Shown here in pieces: positions 34,870 through 43,540 of a stretch of DNA of 64,000 nt. Origin of the DNA: Actinacidiphila oryziradicis. GTDB taxonomy: Bacteria; Actinomycetota; Actinomycetes; Streptomycetales; Streptomycetaceae. Numbering within the stretch: the stretch's first letter is position 1; the number at the start of each line of letters is the position of its first letter. The notes beneath the pieces were generated by a model. It was not told the DNA's origin, searched no databases, and saw only the letters and a list, made by a program, of their open reading frames with translations. Location of the stretch: assembly GCF_005047355.1 (NCBI RefSeq), contig NZ_SUMC01000033.1, positions 1 to 64,000 of the forward strand. Direction: 5' to 3'. Position numbers and translations under genes: made by a program.

Positions 34870-36197
34870 CAGCTTGCCTCCTTGCGACGGGCCTGCCAGA
34901 CGGGCCCGTCGGGATAGATGTGGTCGGTGATGGACTCGGGTCGCATCTCGGCGGAGAAGCCGGGGGTGGCCGGGGCGCGGTAGCGGCCGCCTTCGATGAC
35001 GGCGGGGGCGGTGAAGTGCTCGTGGAGGTGGTCGACGTACTCGATGACGCGGTCGTCCCAGCTCCCGGAGACGGCGACGTAGTCGAACATCGAGAGGTGC
35101 TGGACGAGTTCGCACAGTCCGACCCCGCCCGCGTGCGGGCAGACGGGCACGCCGAATTTCGCCGCCAGCAGCAGGATCGCGATGTTCTCGTTGACGCCGG
35201 CGACCCTGGCCGCGTCGATCTGTACGAAGTCCACCGCCCCGGCCTGGAGCAACTGCTTGAAGACGACCCGGTTCGCGACATGCTCGCCGGTGGCCACCTT
35301 CACCGGCTGCCCGGCGCGTACGGCGGCGTGGCCGAGGATGTCGTCGGGGCTGGTCGGTTCCTCGATCCAGTACGGGTCGAAGGGCGCCAGTGCCTTCATC
35401 CACTCCAGCGCGGCGCCGACGTCCCAGCGCTGGTTGGCGTCGACGGCGATCCGGATGTCCGGGCCGACGGCCTCGCGGGCGAGCCCAAGGCGGCGGATGT
35501 CGTCGCCGAGGTCACCGCCGACCTTCAGTTTGATCTGGCCGAAGCCGTCGGCGACGGCCTCCTTGGACAGCCGGACCAGCTTCTCGTCGGAGTAGCCGAG
35601 CCAGCCGGGCGAGGTGGTGTACGCCGGGTAGCCGCGCTCGCGCAGCCGCGCGGCCCTCTCGGTGCGGCCGGGCTCGGCGGCGCGCAGGATGGCGAGGGCC
35701 TCGTCAGGGGTGAGTGCGTCCGTCAGATACCGGAAGTCGACGAGGCCGACGATCTGTTCAGGGGTCATCGAGGCAAGGAATTCCCACACCGGCTGCCCGG
35801 CACGCTTGGCGGCGAGATCCCAGGCGGCGTTGATGAGGGCGCCGGCCGCCATGTGGATGACGCCCTTCTCCGGTCCCAGCCAGCGCAGTTGGGAGTCATG
35901 GGTGAGTTGGCGGTGGAATCCCCCTAGATCGCCGGTGACGCTGTCGACCGTGCGGCCTTCGACATAGGGTCTGAGCGATCGGATGGCGGCGGCGGTGACG
36001 TCGTTGCCCCGGCCGATGGTGAACACAAAGCCGTGCCCCTCGGCCCCGCCGGGGTCGTCGGTGCGGAGAACGACATAGGCGGCGGAGTAGTCGGGGTCGA
36101 GGTTCATGGCGTCCGAGCCGTCGAGCTGTTCCGAGGTCGGGAAGCGGATGTCGAAGACTTCGACATCGGTGATGACCGCGGTGTTGGTCGGACTCAT
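34869..36197 (-). CDS. L-fuconate dehydratase (enolase superfamily)
   Basis: Dehydrates L-fuconate to 2-keto-3-deoxy-L-fuconate. The 442-residue length and motifs match the fuconate dehydratase branch of the enolase superfamily: QIKLKVGGD (catalytic lysines), DANQRWDV and WIEEPTSPDD (metal ligands), GEHVANRVVFKQ (third ligand) and CPHAGGVGLCE (the catalytic histidine). It is the first gene of the operon running to 28532, preceded by a recognisable promoter at 36243-36272. Confidence 0.93.
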   Translation of the reverse strand: MSPTNTAVITDVEVFDIRFPTSEQLDGSDAMNLDPDYSAAYVVLRTDDPGGAEGHGFVFTIGRGNDVTAAAIRSLRPYVEGRTVDSVTGDLGGFHRQLTHDSQLRWLGPEKGVIHMAAGALINAAWDLAAKRAGQPVWEFLASMTPEQIVGLVDFRYLTDALTPDEALAILRAAEPGRTERAARLRERGYPAYTTSPGWLGYSDEKLVRLSKEAVADGFGQIKLKVGGDLGDDIRRLGLAREAVGPDIRIAVDANQRWDVGAALEWMKALAPFDPYWIEEPTSPDDILGHAAVRAGQPVKVATGEHVANRVVFKQLLQAGAVDFVQIDAARVAGVNENIAILLLAAKFGVPVCPHAGGVGLCELVQHLSMFDYVAVSGSWDDRVIEYVDHLHEHFTAPAVIEGGRYRAPATPGFSAEMRPESITDHIYPDGPVWQARRKEAS

Positions 36198-36242
36198 GCA
36201 TACCCCTGTCGTGAGACATCGGATCTTTTTGGGTCGTCCGAA

Positions 36243-36272
36243 TGTATAGCGCCGCTCTGGGCGTCCCGTCCA
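36243..36272 (-). promoter_or_regulatory. Probable promoter of the L-fucose operon
   Basis: On the minus strand TGGACG (36267-36272) is followed after 18 bases by TATACA (36243-36248), about 45 bases before the dehydratase start. A sequence AGACATCGGATC (36214-36225) lies between the -10 and the start. A related, inverted AGACATCCGACC (36301-36312) lies further upstream, so both may be regulator contacts. Confidence 0.5.
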
Positions 36273-36306
36273 GAGCTGTGCGGGATTTTAGGAGAGTACA
36301 GGTCGG

Positions 36307-37389
36307 ATGTCTTGGCATATACGTCCCCGCTGCGCGGCGGTTTTGCACTCCCTCCGGCTCGCCCTCGGACGTGGTGGGCGCACCCGGGCGTGGCTGTGCC
36401 GGGCCGGCATCGCCGCGGCCCTGCTGGTGCTGATGCCCGGGCTGGCCGCCGGGACCGCTCTGCGCCTGGAATACACGGGCGACCCCTCCGCCGCCGGGCG
36501 CACCCGGGGCCACGACGCCGTCTGGCTGGGCCACTCCTGGGTGGACGGGCGGCGGGATGCCTCCGACATAGCCGCGCTGAAGCGCCTTATCGGGGGAACC
36601 GGGATCCGTGACCTGTATGTCCATGCCGGCCCCCTGGAGCACGACGGCAGCCTCCGGGCGTCGCTCTACCGCTCGGACGCCGCCTGGTTCATCCGCGAGG
36701 CGCACCGCGCGTTCCCGGGCGTCCGGGTCCAGGCCTGGCTGGGCGACGTCGTCTCGCACGGCGGATCGGCGGGGCTCCGTACGGGCGATGCCGCCACCCG
36801 GGCCCGGATCCGGGCGAGTGCCGTCCAGGTACTCGATGCCGGCTTCGACGGCGTCCACCTGGACCTGGAGCCGGTGTACTCCGGCGACCGGGGCTTCCTC
36901 GCCCTGCTCGACTCGGTGCACCGCACCACTGCCGCGCGCGGCGTCCCGCTCTCGGTCGCCACACCAAAGATCGACCCTCTGCCCGCGCTCCACTCCACGG
37001 TCGGTCGTCTCCCCGGCACGCCCAAGTGGTGGTCCCAGAAGTACTTCGGCGAGGTCGCCGGCCGCGTCGACCAGGTCGCCGTCATGGCCTACGACACCGG
37101 GATGCCCCTGCCGAGCCTCTACGGCGGCTATGTGGCCCAGCAGACCGCCCTCGCCCTGGAGGCCACCCCGGCGTCCACCGACCTCCTCATCGGCCTGCCC
37201 GCCTACCACACCGACAACACGGGCCACCACGCCTCCGCCGAGACCGTCTCCGCCGCCGCACGCGGGGCCAGGCTGGCGCTCGCCCGGCACGCCCGGGGCC
37301 GCGAGCGCTTCGGTCTTGCCCTCTATGTCGACTTCGCGGCGACACCGGGCGACTGGGCCGCCTACCGCTCCTCATGGGGCACGGCATGA
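36307..37389 (+). CDS. GH18-like protein with N-terminal membrane anchor or signal
   Basis: A protein of 360 residues. Residues ~30-50 (AWLCRAGIAAALLVLMPGLAAG) form a signal or anchor, so the domain lies outside the cell. The rest resembles a glycoside hydrolase family 18-type TIM barrel: GFDGVHLDLEPVYSGD corresponds to the DxxDxDxE strand with one acidic position kept, and VAVMAYDTGMP follows the strand-6 pattern. The substrate is unknown; similar proteins occur across Streptomyces without assigned role. It is divergent from the fucose operon and marks the left edge of the conserved core block. Confidence 0.7.
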   Translation: MSWHIRPRCAAVLHSLRLALGRGGRTRAWLCRAGIAAALLVLMPGLAAGTALRLEYTGDPSAAGRTRGHDAVWLGHSWVDGRRDASDIAALKRLIGGTGIRDLYVHAGPLEHDGSLRASLYRSDAAWFIREAHRAFPGVRVQAWLGDVVSHGGSAGLRTGDAATRARIRASAVQVLDAGFDGVHLDLEPVYSGDRGFLALLDSVHRTTAARGVPLSVATPKIDPLPALHSTVGRLPGTPKWWSQKYFGEVAGRVDQVAVMAYDTGMPLPSLYGGYVAQQTALALEATPASTDLLIGLPAYHTDNTGHHASAETVSAAARGARLALARHARGRERFGLALYVDFAATPGDWAAYRSSWGTA

Positions 37390-37547
37390 CATGACGGGTC
37401 CGGACGAGTACATCCGATCTCTCTGGGGATCATCCCCCTACGAAGGCTGCGGCACGGGCCGGGATTAGCCGTAGGCTGGTCCCGCAAGTAAACGAACAGC
37501 AGCCGGTGGGGGCGGCACATCCCCATCCGGCCGGAAGGAGGCGCTGG

Positions 37548-38510
37548 GTGATCGAGCTCGAGGGAGTACCCGAGCTGATCGACCCGGTCATGGTGGCCGC
37601 GTTCGAGGGCTGGAACGACGCCGGGGACGCCGCCTCCAGCGCGGTCGCGCATCTGGACCGGGAGTTCAAGGGGGAAGTCTTCGCGGCACTCGACGCCGAG
37701 GACTACTACGACTTCCAGGTCAACCGGCCGACGGTGTGGATGGACGCGGGCGTACGCAAGGTGACCTGGCCGACCACCCGGCTTTCCGTCGTCCGTGTCG
37801 AGAGCCCCAAGCCTCGGGACGTCGTCCTCGTACGCGGCATCGAGCCGAGTATGCGCTGGCGCTCGTTCTGCAACGAGATCCTCGGCTTCGCGCACGAGCT
37901 GGGCGTCGAGATGGTGGTCGTCATGGGCGCTCTGCTCGGCGACACCCCGCACACCCGGCCGGTACCGGTCAGCGGTGTCACCTCGGACCCCGACCTGGCC
38001 GCCGCGCTCAGCCTGGAGGAATCACGGTACGAGGGCCCGACGGGCATCGTCGGCATCCTCCAGGAAGCCTGCACCCACGCGGGCATCCCCGCTGTCAGCC
38101 TCTGGGCCGCCGTCCCGCACTATGTGTCCCAGCCGCCCAACCCCAAGGCCACCCTCGCCCTCCTCAACCGCCTTGAGGACCTCCTCGACCTGCGCATCCC
38201 GCTCGGCGATCTCCCCGAGGACGCCCGTGCCTGGCAGATCGGCGTCGACCAGCTCGCCGCCGAGGACAGCGAGGTCGCCGAGTACGTCCAGACCCTTGAG
38301 GAGGCCCGGGACACCGCCGAGCTGCCGGAAGCCTCCGGCGAGGCCATCGCCCGGGAGTTCGAACGCTACCTCCGCCGCCGCGACCCGCAGACCGGCGGCG
38401 GCCACGCCACCGAGTCCGGCGACACCCGCGAGCCCGGCCCCTACCTCCGCCAGCCGCCGCGTGACACCGCCAAGGGCGACGACTCCAAAGAAGACGACAG
38501 CGAGGACTAG
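37548..38510 (+). CDS. PAC2-family protein
   Basis: A PAC2 (proteasome assembly chaperone 2-like) protein of 320 residues. Conserved segments are PVMVAAFEGWNDAGDAAS, DYYDFQVNRPTV, GIEPSMRWRSFCNEI and LQEACTHAGIPAVSLWAAVPHY. The C-terminal 40 residues are acidic and disordered. I chose GTG 37548 (AGGAGG six bases upstream). The role in bacteria is unproven; the family is widespread in proteasome-containing actinobacteria. It converges with mshC, an arrangement I recall in other actinobacteria. Confidence 0.9.
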   Translation: MIELEGVPELIDPVMVAAFEGWNDAGDAASSAVAHLDREFKGEVFAALDAEDYYDFQVNRPTVWMDAGVRKVTWPTTRLSVVRVESPKPRDVVLVRGIEPSMRWRSFCNEILGFAHELGVEMVVVMGALLGDTPHTRPVPVSGVTSDPDLAAALSLEESRYEGPTGIVGILQEACTHAGIPAVSLWAAVPHYVSQPPNPKATLALLNRLEDLLDLRIPLGDLPEDARAWQIGVDQLAAEDSEVAEYVQTLEEARDTAELPEASGEAIAREFERYLRRRDPQTGGGHATESGDTREPGPYLRQPPRDTAKGDDSKEDDSED

Positions 38511-38584
38511 TGCCTGTCCAGGCGGATCACGAACGGCCCTTCGCCGCCGCCGTGCCCGCTGCGGAGCACCTGATGTCCCAGCAG

Positions 38585-38616
38585 CCTCCCCCAGCTACCG
38601 CTGGGAGGCGCCCCCC
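38585..38616. repeat. Hairpin repeat element, copy 2
   Basis: A perfect inverted repeat CTCCCCCAGC-TACC-GCTGGGAG with a C-rich tail. It is nearly identical to 38711-38741 and related to 31270-31307. Confidence 0.75.
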
Positions 38617-38710
38617 AGCACGGCGGGCGGCACCTCGCGGCGTTACCGAGCCACTGGCGCGTCCGGGCCCGAACAAAGCCACTGTGCAAGCGCCCCGGCG
38701 CCCCTGCGAT

Positions 38711-38741
38711 CCTCCCCCGGCTACCGCTGGGAGGTGCCCCC
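38711..38741. repeat. Hairpin repeat element, copy 3
   Basis: Same element as 38585-38616, with CCGGC instead of CCAGC in the left arm, so it has one weakened pair. It is followed by GGTGCCCCCA. Confidence 0.75.
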
Positions 38742-38830
38742 AGCGCGACGTGGCCGCGGCGTCGCGTGCCCTGGCACCTGGCACCGGGGCTCGCGGCTGA
38801 GAGACGCCACGGCGAGCGGTGCGACGGCAC

Positions 38831-38875
38831 CGCCGCCCGGCCCCGGCCTTCGGGGGGCGTTGGGGCCGGGCGGCG
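38831..38875 (-). terminator. Hairpin terminator after mshC
   Basis: A perfect 14-bp stem (38831-38844 with 38862-38875) and a 17-base loop lie about ten bases beyond the mshC stop codon on the minus strand. Confidence 0.7.
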
Positions 38876-38885
38876 GGAGGGCGGC

Positions 38886-40115
38886 CTACAGGGCTACGCC
38901 CAGCAGCGCGTCAACCGCTCGTGACACCAGCCCCGGGGCGCCGGTGTCCGTGCCGCCTTCCGCGGCCTGGAGAGCCGCCCAGCGGTCGACGGCCGCCAGT
39001 GCGGCAGGCGCGTCGAGGTCGTCCGCCAGAGCGGCGCGAAGCTGCTCGAGGAGGGCCTCGGCCGGCGGCCCGTCCGGGCGGGAGACGGCGGCGCGCCAGC
39101 GGGCGAGGCGGGCGACTGCGTCAGCGAGGACGGCGTCGGTCCATTCCCAGTCCGCGCGGTAGTGGTGGGCCAGGAGGGTGAGCCGGATCGCGGCGGGGTC
39201 GACGCCGTCGCGGCGGAGGGCGGAGACGAAGACCAGGTTGCCCTTGGACTTGGACATCTTCTCGCCGTTGAGGGCGACCATCCCCGCATGGACGTAGGCC
39301 TTGGCCATCGGGAACTCACCGGTGAGCACCTGCGCGTGCGAGGCGCCCATCTCATGGTGCGGGAAGGCGAGGTCGGAGCCGCCGCCCTGGACGTCGAAGG
39401 TCATGCCGAGGTGGTCCAGGGCGATGGCGACACACTCGATGTGCCAGCCCGGCCGGCCGGGGCCGAGGGAGCCGCCGTCCCAGCTGGGCTCGCCCTCGCG
39501 GGCGGCCAGCCACAGGATCGGATCGAGGGGGTTCATCTTGCCGGGGCGGTCCGGGTCGCCACCGCGCTCGGCGGAGAGGATCCGCATCGTGGTGGTGTCG
39601 AGGTTGGAGACCTTGCCGAAATTCGGGTCGGCAGCGACCGAGAAGTAGATGTCCCCGCCGAGTTCGTACGTCGCTCCGGCATCGCGCAGCCGTTCGATCA
39701 GCGGGATGATCCCGGGTATCGCCTCGACGGCGCCTATGTAGTGGGCGGGAGGCAGCATCCGCAGGGCGGTCATGTCCTCGCGGAAAAGGGCGGTCTCGCG
39801 CTCGGCGAGTGCCGTCCAGTCGATGCCGGTGGCGACGGCCCGCTCAAGCAGCGGATCGTCGACGTCGGTGACGTTCTGGACGTACTGGACCTGGCGCTTC
39901 GTGTCGAGCCACAGCCGCTGCACGAGGTCGAACGCGTTGTAGGTGGCCGCGTGCCCCATGTGGGTGGCGTCGTAGGGGGTGATCCCGCAGACGTAGATGC
40001 GGGCGACCGGACCGGGGTCCAGGGTCAGCGGGCCACCGGTCGCGGTGTCATAAACGGTGAGCTCACGGCCACTGCCGGGCAGGGCAGGGACGTCGGAAGC
40101 GGGCCAAGCATGCAT
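38886..40115 (-). CDS. mshC: Cysteine:GlcN-Ins ligase, mycothiol biosynthesis
   Basis: MshC joins L-cysteine to glucosaminyl-inositol with ATP, the third dedicated step of mycothiol synthesis. The 409-residue protein is a shortened class I cysteinyl-tRNA synthetase relative. The HIGH-type motif is TPYDATHMGHA (~residue 48), the zinc and substrate region is GWHIECVAIA / DLAFPHHE, and KMSKSKGN is near residue 285. The C-terminal tRNA-anticodon part is missing as expected for MshC. A 125-base gap upstream allows its own promoter, but its direction and neighbours match a conserved actinobacterial cluster. Confidence 0.96.
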   Translation of the reverse strand: MHAWPASDVPALPGSGRELTVYDTATGGPLTLDPGPVARIYVCGITPYDATHMGHAATYNAFDLVQRLWLDTKRQVQYVQNVTDVDDPLLERAVATGIDWTALAERETALFREDMTALRMLPPAHYIGAVEAIPGIIPLIERLRDAGATYELGGDIYFSVAADPNFGKVSNLDTTTMRILSAERGGDPDRPGKMNPLDPILWLAAREGEPSWDGGSLGPGRPGWHIECVAIALDHLGMTFDVQGGGSDLAFPHHEMGASHAQVLTGEFPMAKAYVHAGMVALNGEKMSKSKGNLVFVSALRRDGVDPAAIRLTLLAHHYRADWEWTDAVLADAVARLARWRAAVSRPDGPPAEALLEQLRAALADDLDAPAALAAVDRWAALQAAEGGTDTGAPGLVSRAVDALLGVAL

Positions 40116-40240
40116 GCATTGAGATTAACCGGGCGGGTGTTCCGCAAACGAACCGGAGCCCACCAGATGACGTGATAAGCGCCCTTGCACATGTCACTGC
40201 GCTGTGCATTGTGGTGCCACCCGAGGGGATTGGCCGGTTT

Positions 40241-41095
40241 TCAGATCGGCGGCCACGGAATCGCCGGCCACTCACCGCTCGGCTCGGGGTGGAGCCCGGC
40301 TGTGAGCAGGGCGTCGACACGCCCGGCCAGCGCCTGGACCTCCGCAGTGGTGAGCAGTTCCGCGAGACGGGTGCCGAGGCCGTCCGCCGACAGCCCGGCG
40401 GCGAGGCGGGCGAGGACCTCGCGGGCCTCGTCGGACAGGGCCTCACCGGCCCAGCCCCACAGGAGGGTGCGGAGCTTGTTCTGGGCGTTGAAGGTGACGC
40501 CGTGGTCGATGGCGTAGAGGTGGCCGTCGGCGGTGGGCAGGAGATGGCCGCCCTTGCGGTCGGCGTTGTTGATCACTGCGTCGAGGACGGCGAGGCGGCG
40601 CAGCCGTATGTCGTCGGCGTGGACAAGCAGCGCCGTACGCCCGTCGCCCACGTCCGCGAAGCCGACGGCCTTCCACCCGGGGCCCGGTTCCTCGCGGTCG
40701 ACAAGGGCGAGGAGCTCGTCGGCTCCGCCGTCGGGCGCGGTTTCTATCCAGAGCTGGCACATGCCTTCGCCGTAGGGCCCGTCGCGCAGCACGGTGGGGG
40801 GTACGAGCCCCCATCCGGTGGCCTCGGACACGAGATAGGCGGCGACCTCGCGCTGGGCGAGGGTGCCGTCGGGGAAGTCCCAGAGGGGGCGCTCACCGGC
40901 GACGGGCTTGTAGACGCAGGCCGCCTGCCGGCCTTCGTACTCGACGGTGCAGTAGAGGACCGCGTTCGAGGCGTCGCGGACCCGTCCGCTCACGGTGAGC
41001 TGCCCGTGGGTGAGGAGCTCGGTGTCGGCCGAGGGGGCGGTCGAGGTGCCGGCCGTTGTCAGGCCGACCTCCGGTACCCGTTCTGGCGCGGGCAT
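40241..41095 (-). CDS. PI3/4-kinase-fold protein (SCO1664 family)
   Basis: A 284-residue protein with a lipid-kinase or HipA-like fold. The ATP-binding lysine lies in CVYKPVAGERPLWDFP, the catalytic loop is LDAVINNADRKGGHLL and the metal motif is LYAIDHGVTFN. The phosphate acceptor is unknown. ATG 41095 has GGAAGGA five bases upstream and overlaps the end of the DUF3090 gene by 37 bases. It is part of the histidine phosphatase / DUF3090 / kinase-like / mshC cluster, which I recall as conserved to Mycobacterium (Rv2135c-Rv2133c and Rv2130c). Confidence 0.88.
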   Translation of the reverse strand: MPAPERVPEVGLTTAGTSTAPSADTELLTHGQLTVSGRVRDASNAVLYCTVEYEGRQAACVYKPVAGERPLWDFPDGTLAQREVAAYLVSEATGWGLVPPTVLRDGPYGEGMCQLWIETAPDGGADELLALVDREEPGPGWKAVGFADVGDGRTALLVHADDIRLRRLAVLDAVINNADRKGGHLLPTADGHLYAIDHGVTFNAQNKLRTLLWGWAGEALSDEAREVLARLAAGLSADGLGTRLAELLTTAEVQALAGRVDALLTAGLHPEPSGEWPAIPWPPI

Positions 41096-41649
41096 ACGTG
41101 TCCTTCCGGGTCCAGGGGCAGGCTGCACAGGGGGCAGGGCGGACGGCCGGCGGAGACCACGTCGAGGGCGCGCTTGGCGAAGGACCGCGCCTGGGCGCCG
41201 GTGAGCCGGACCCTGAGCAGCGGGGGGCCGTTCTCCTCGTCCTGGAGCAGCCGCTCCTCGGCGCTCTCCAGGTCGTCCTCGGTCTCGACGTCGATCTCGA
41301 CGAGTGCCTGGGCTTCGAGGATCATGCGCTCCTCGGCGCCGTCCCAGGCGAGAGCCATGGTGCCGACCCGGAACTCCTCCTCGATCGGAGTCTCGAGCGG
41401 CGCGGTGTCGTACACCTCGGGCGGTGCCACTGCGGGCACCGGGGCATTGCCGCTGGTGCGGCGTACAACCTCGTCGAGCAGCTCGTCGATCCGTTCGGCG
41501 AGCGCCTCGACCTGGGTCTTTTCCAGGGAGACGCTGGTGGTCCGGCCGGCGACGCTGGCCTGTAGAAAGAAAGTGCGCTGGCCCGGCTGGCCGACGGTGC
41601 CGGCCACGAACCGGTCCGGCTGTTCGTAGAGGAACACCTGACGGGGCAC
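41059..41649 (-). CDS. DUF3090 protein with C-terminal zinc ribbon
   Basis: A 196-residue protein, all DUF3090: MPRQVFLYEQPDRFVAGTVG, FFLQASVAGRTTSVSLEKTQ and EFRVGTMALAWD. A C-terminal CPLCSLPLDPEGHVCP motif could bind zinc. The function is unknown. Its end overlaps the kinase-like gene, so the two are translationally coupled and probably work together. Confidence 0.9.
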   Translation of the reverse strand: MPRQVFLYEQPDRFVAGTVGQPGQRTFFLQASVAGRTTSVSLEKTQVEALAERIDELLDEVVRRTSGNAPVPAVAPPEVYDTAPLETPIEEEFRVGTMALAWDGAEERMILEAQALVEIDVETEDDLESAEERLLQDEENGPPLLRVRLTGAQARSFAKRALDVVSAGRPPCPLCSLPLDPEGHVCPRQNGYRRSA

Positions 41650-41733
41650 TGCTGCTCCGGTTTGCTCGAATGTTCGGTCACTCGTTCTTACGGGTGGACC
41701 ATTTCCGGTCCCCCACCCTACTGCGGAAGCTGA

Positions 41734-42435
41734 TCACCGCGCGCCGGCGCCGCCCCCGACCACTGCGTCGTCCTCGTCCTGCCCGGCGGGCCTTTCGCGC
41801 GGCGCCAGCCCGGCCAGTTCCCCGGTGTCGCCGAGCCGCAGCACAAACGGGCGTTGCGAGGCGTAGCGGATCACGGTGACGGAGCAGGGGTCGACGGCGA
41901 GCCGCTGGAAGAAGTCGAGGTGCATACCGAGGGCTTCGGCGGCAATGGACTTGATGATGTCGCCGTGCGAGCACATCAGGTACAGCGCGTCCGGCCCGTA
42001 CTCGGCCTCGATGCGGTCGTTCCACTCCCGTACGGCGTCGACCGCGCGGCTCTGCATGGCGCGGATCGACTCGCCGCCCTCGCCCGGGAAGACCGCGGCG
42101 GAGGGATAGCGCTGGACGGTGGCCCACAGTGGTTGGTCGGTGAGTTCGGCGAGTTTGCGGCCGGTCCAGTCCCCGTAGCGGCATTCGCCGATCCGGTCCT
42201 CGGTGTGAACCGGCAGCTCGGGCCGGGTGTCGAGCAGCGGTCGTATCGTTTCGCGACAGCGTTGCAGCGGGCTGGTGACGGCAGCCGCCAGCGGGAGCGC
42301 GGCGAGCCGGGCGGCGAGCGCCGCGGCCTGGTCGCGGCCGCTGTCGTCGAGCGCGATACCGGGACTCCAGCCGGCCAGCACTCCGTCTGCGTTGGCGGTG
42401 GACCGGCCGTGCCGGACGAGGATGACGGTGGGCAT
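41734..42435 (-). CDS. Histidine phosphatase-family protein
   Basis: A 233-residue phosphoglycerate-mutase-like phosphatase. The phospho-histidine motif LVRHGRSTAN is at residues 5-14, the second arginine region is TSPLQRCRETI, the acid residue lies in IGECRYGDW and the second histidine in MCSHGDIIKS. I chose ATG 42435, since the family starts MPTVILVRHG. The first gene of the mshC-linked cluster, it lies 84 bases before DUF3090. The substrate is unknown. Confidence 0.9.
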   Translation of the reverse strand: MPTVILVRHGRSTANADGVLAGWSPGIALDDSGRDQAAALAARLAALPLAAAVTSPLQRCRETIRPLLDTRPELPVHTEDRIGECRYGDWTGRKLAELTDQPLWATVQRYPSAAVFPGEGGESIRAMQSRAVDAVREWNDRIEAEYGPDALYLMCSHGDIIKSIAAEALGMHLDFFQRLAVDPCSVTVIRYASQRPFVLRLGDTGELAGLAPRERPAGQDEDDAVVGGGAGAR

Positions 42436-42502
42436 GAACGCAACCATACGGCTCCGCCGCCCTGGCAGTCTCGGCGGCGCGTTCCGGCCGGGGAGCGCGA
42501 CA

Positions 42503-43513
42503 ATGGCGCGTGTGATCGTGGACTGTGCCATTTACCGGAACGGGCAGCGTGTCTCGGCCCCGGCCGATCCGTCCGACGCACTGGACGAGGCGCGCGCCAT
42601 GGGCGACGCCTTCGTCTGGATCGGGCTCTACGAGCCGACGGAGAAGGAGTTCGACCTGGTCTCGGCCGAATTCGCGCTGCACCCGCTGGCCGTGGAGGAC
42701 GCGCTGCGGGCGCATCAGCGGCCGAAGCTGGAGCTCTACGACGGCGCGCTCTTCCTGGTCCTCAAGCCGGTGGAGTACGACGACGAGAAGGGCACGGTGA
42801 GCACGGCTGAGCTGATGGTCTTTGTCGGCGACGCCTTCGTGGTGACGGTGCGGCACGGCCACGGGGTCACCCCGGCGGACATCCGGCAACGGCTGGAGGC
42901 GGAGCACGAGATGCTCAAGCACGGCCCGTGCGCCGTGATGTACGCGATCGCCGATACCGTCGTGGACCGGTATCTGCTGGTCGCGACCCAGCTCCAGACC
43001 GACCTGGAGGAGCTGGAGGCACTGGTGTTTGAGCCGGCCACTGTCAAGACAGGCGGCGGGCGCGCCGCCGGGAGCGTCGCCGGCCGGATCTACGGATTCA
43101 AGCGCGAGGTACTGGAGTTCCGCCGGTCGGTGGGGCCGCTGACTCAGCCGGTGCTCCGGCTCGCGTCGGGCGGCGTCCCTTTCGTGGAGCCCTCCGCCCA
43201 GCCCTTCTTCCGCGATGTCGCCGACCACCTGACCCGGGTGAACGACCAGGTGGAGGGCATGGACCGGCTGCTGTCCGACATCCTCGGCGCGCATCTGACA
43301 CAGGTCGGTGTGCGGCAGAACGACGACATGCGCAAGATCTCGGCCTGGGCCGCCATGGCCGCGGTGCCGACGATGATCGCGGGCGTCTACGGCATGAACT
43401 TCGACCACATGCCCGAGCTGCACCAGGTCTGGGGCTACCCGGCGGCGCTCCTGGCGATGGCCGCGGCGGTCTTCGGCCTCTACCGCCTCTTCAAGCGCCG
43501 CGGCTGGCTCTGA
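42503..43513 (+). CDS. corA: CorA-family magnesium/cobalt transporter
   Basis: A 336-residue CorA channel. A long cytoplasmic alpha/beta domain (WIGLYEPTEKEFDLV, HPLAVEDALRAHQRPKLE) leads to the stalk helix. Two C-terminal membrane helices flank the selectivity motif YGMNFDHMPE near residue 300, and a basic tail KRRGWL ends the protein. ATG 42503 lies eight bases after GGGGAG. It is divergent from the histidine phosphatase gene. Confidence 0.93.
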   Translation: MARVIVDCAIYRNGQRVSAPADPSDALDEARAMGDAFVWIGLYEPTEKEFDLVSAEFALHPLAVEDALRAHQRPKLELYDGALFLVLKPVEYDDEKGTVSTAELMVFVGDAFVVTVRHGHGVTPADIRQRLEAEHEMLKHGPCAVMYAIADTVVDRYLLVATQLQTDLEELEALVFEPATVKTGGGRAAGSVAGRIYGFKREVLEFRRSVGPLTQPVLRLASGGVPFVEPSAQPFFRDVADHLTRVNDQVEGMDRLLSDILGAHLTQVGVRQNDDMRKISAWAAMAAVPTMIAGVYGMNFDHMPELHQVWGYPAALLAMAAAVFGLYRLFKRRGWL

Positions 43514-43540
43514 GAGGCCGCGGAAGCGCCTGAGGAGCGT

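Larger units (their letters stand above)
38511..38885. repeat. Spacer with two hairpin repeats
   Basis: This spacer between convergent PAC2 and mshC genes holds no gene. It contains two copies of a hairpin element (38585-38616 and 38711-38741) with arms CTCCCCCAGC / GCTGGGAG around TACC, followed by GGCGCCCCC or GGTGCCCCC, and the mshC terminator at 38831-38875. Confidence 0.75.
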
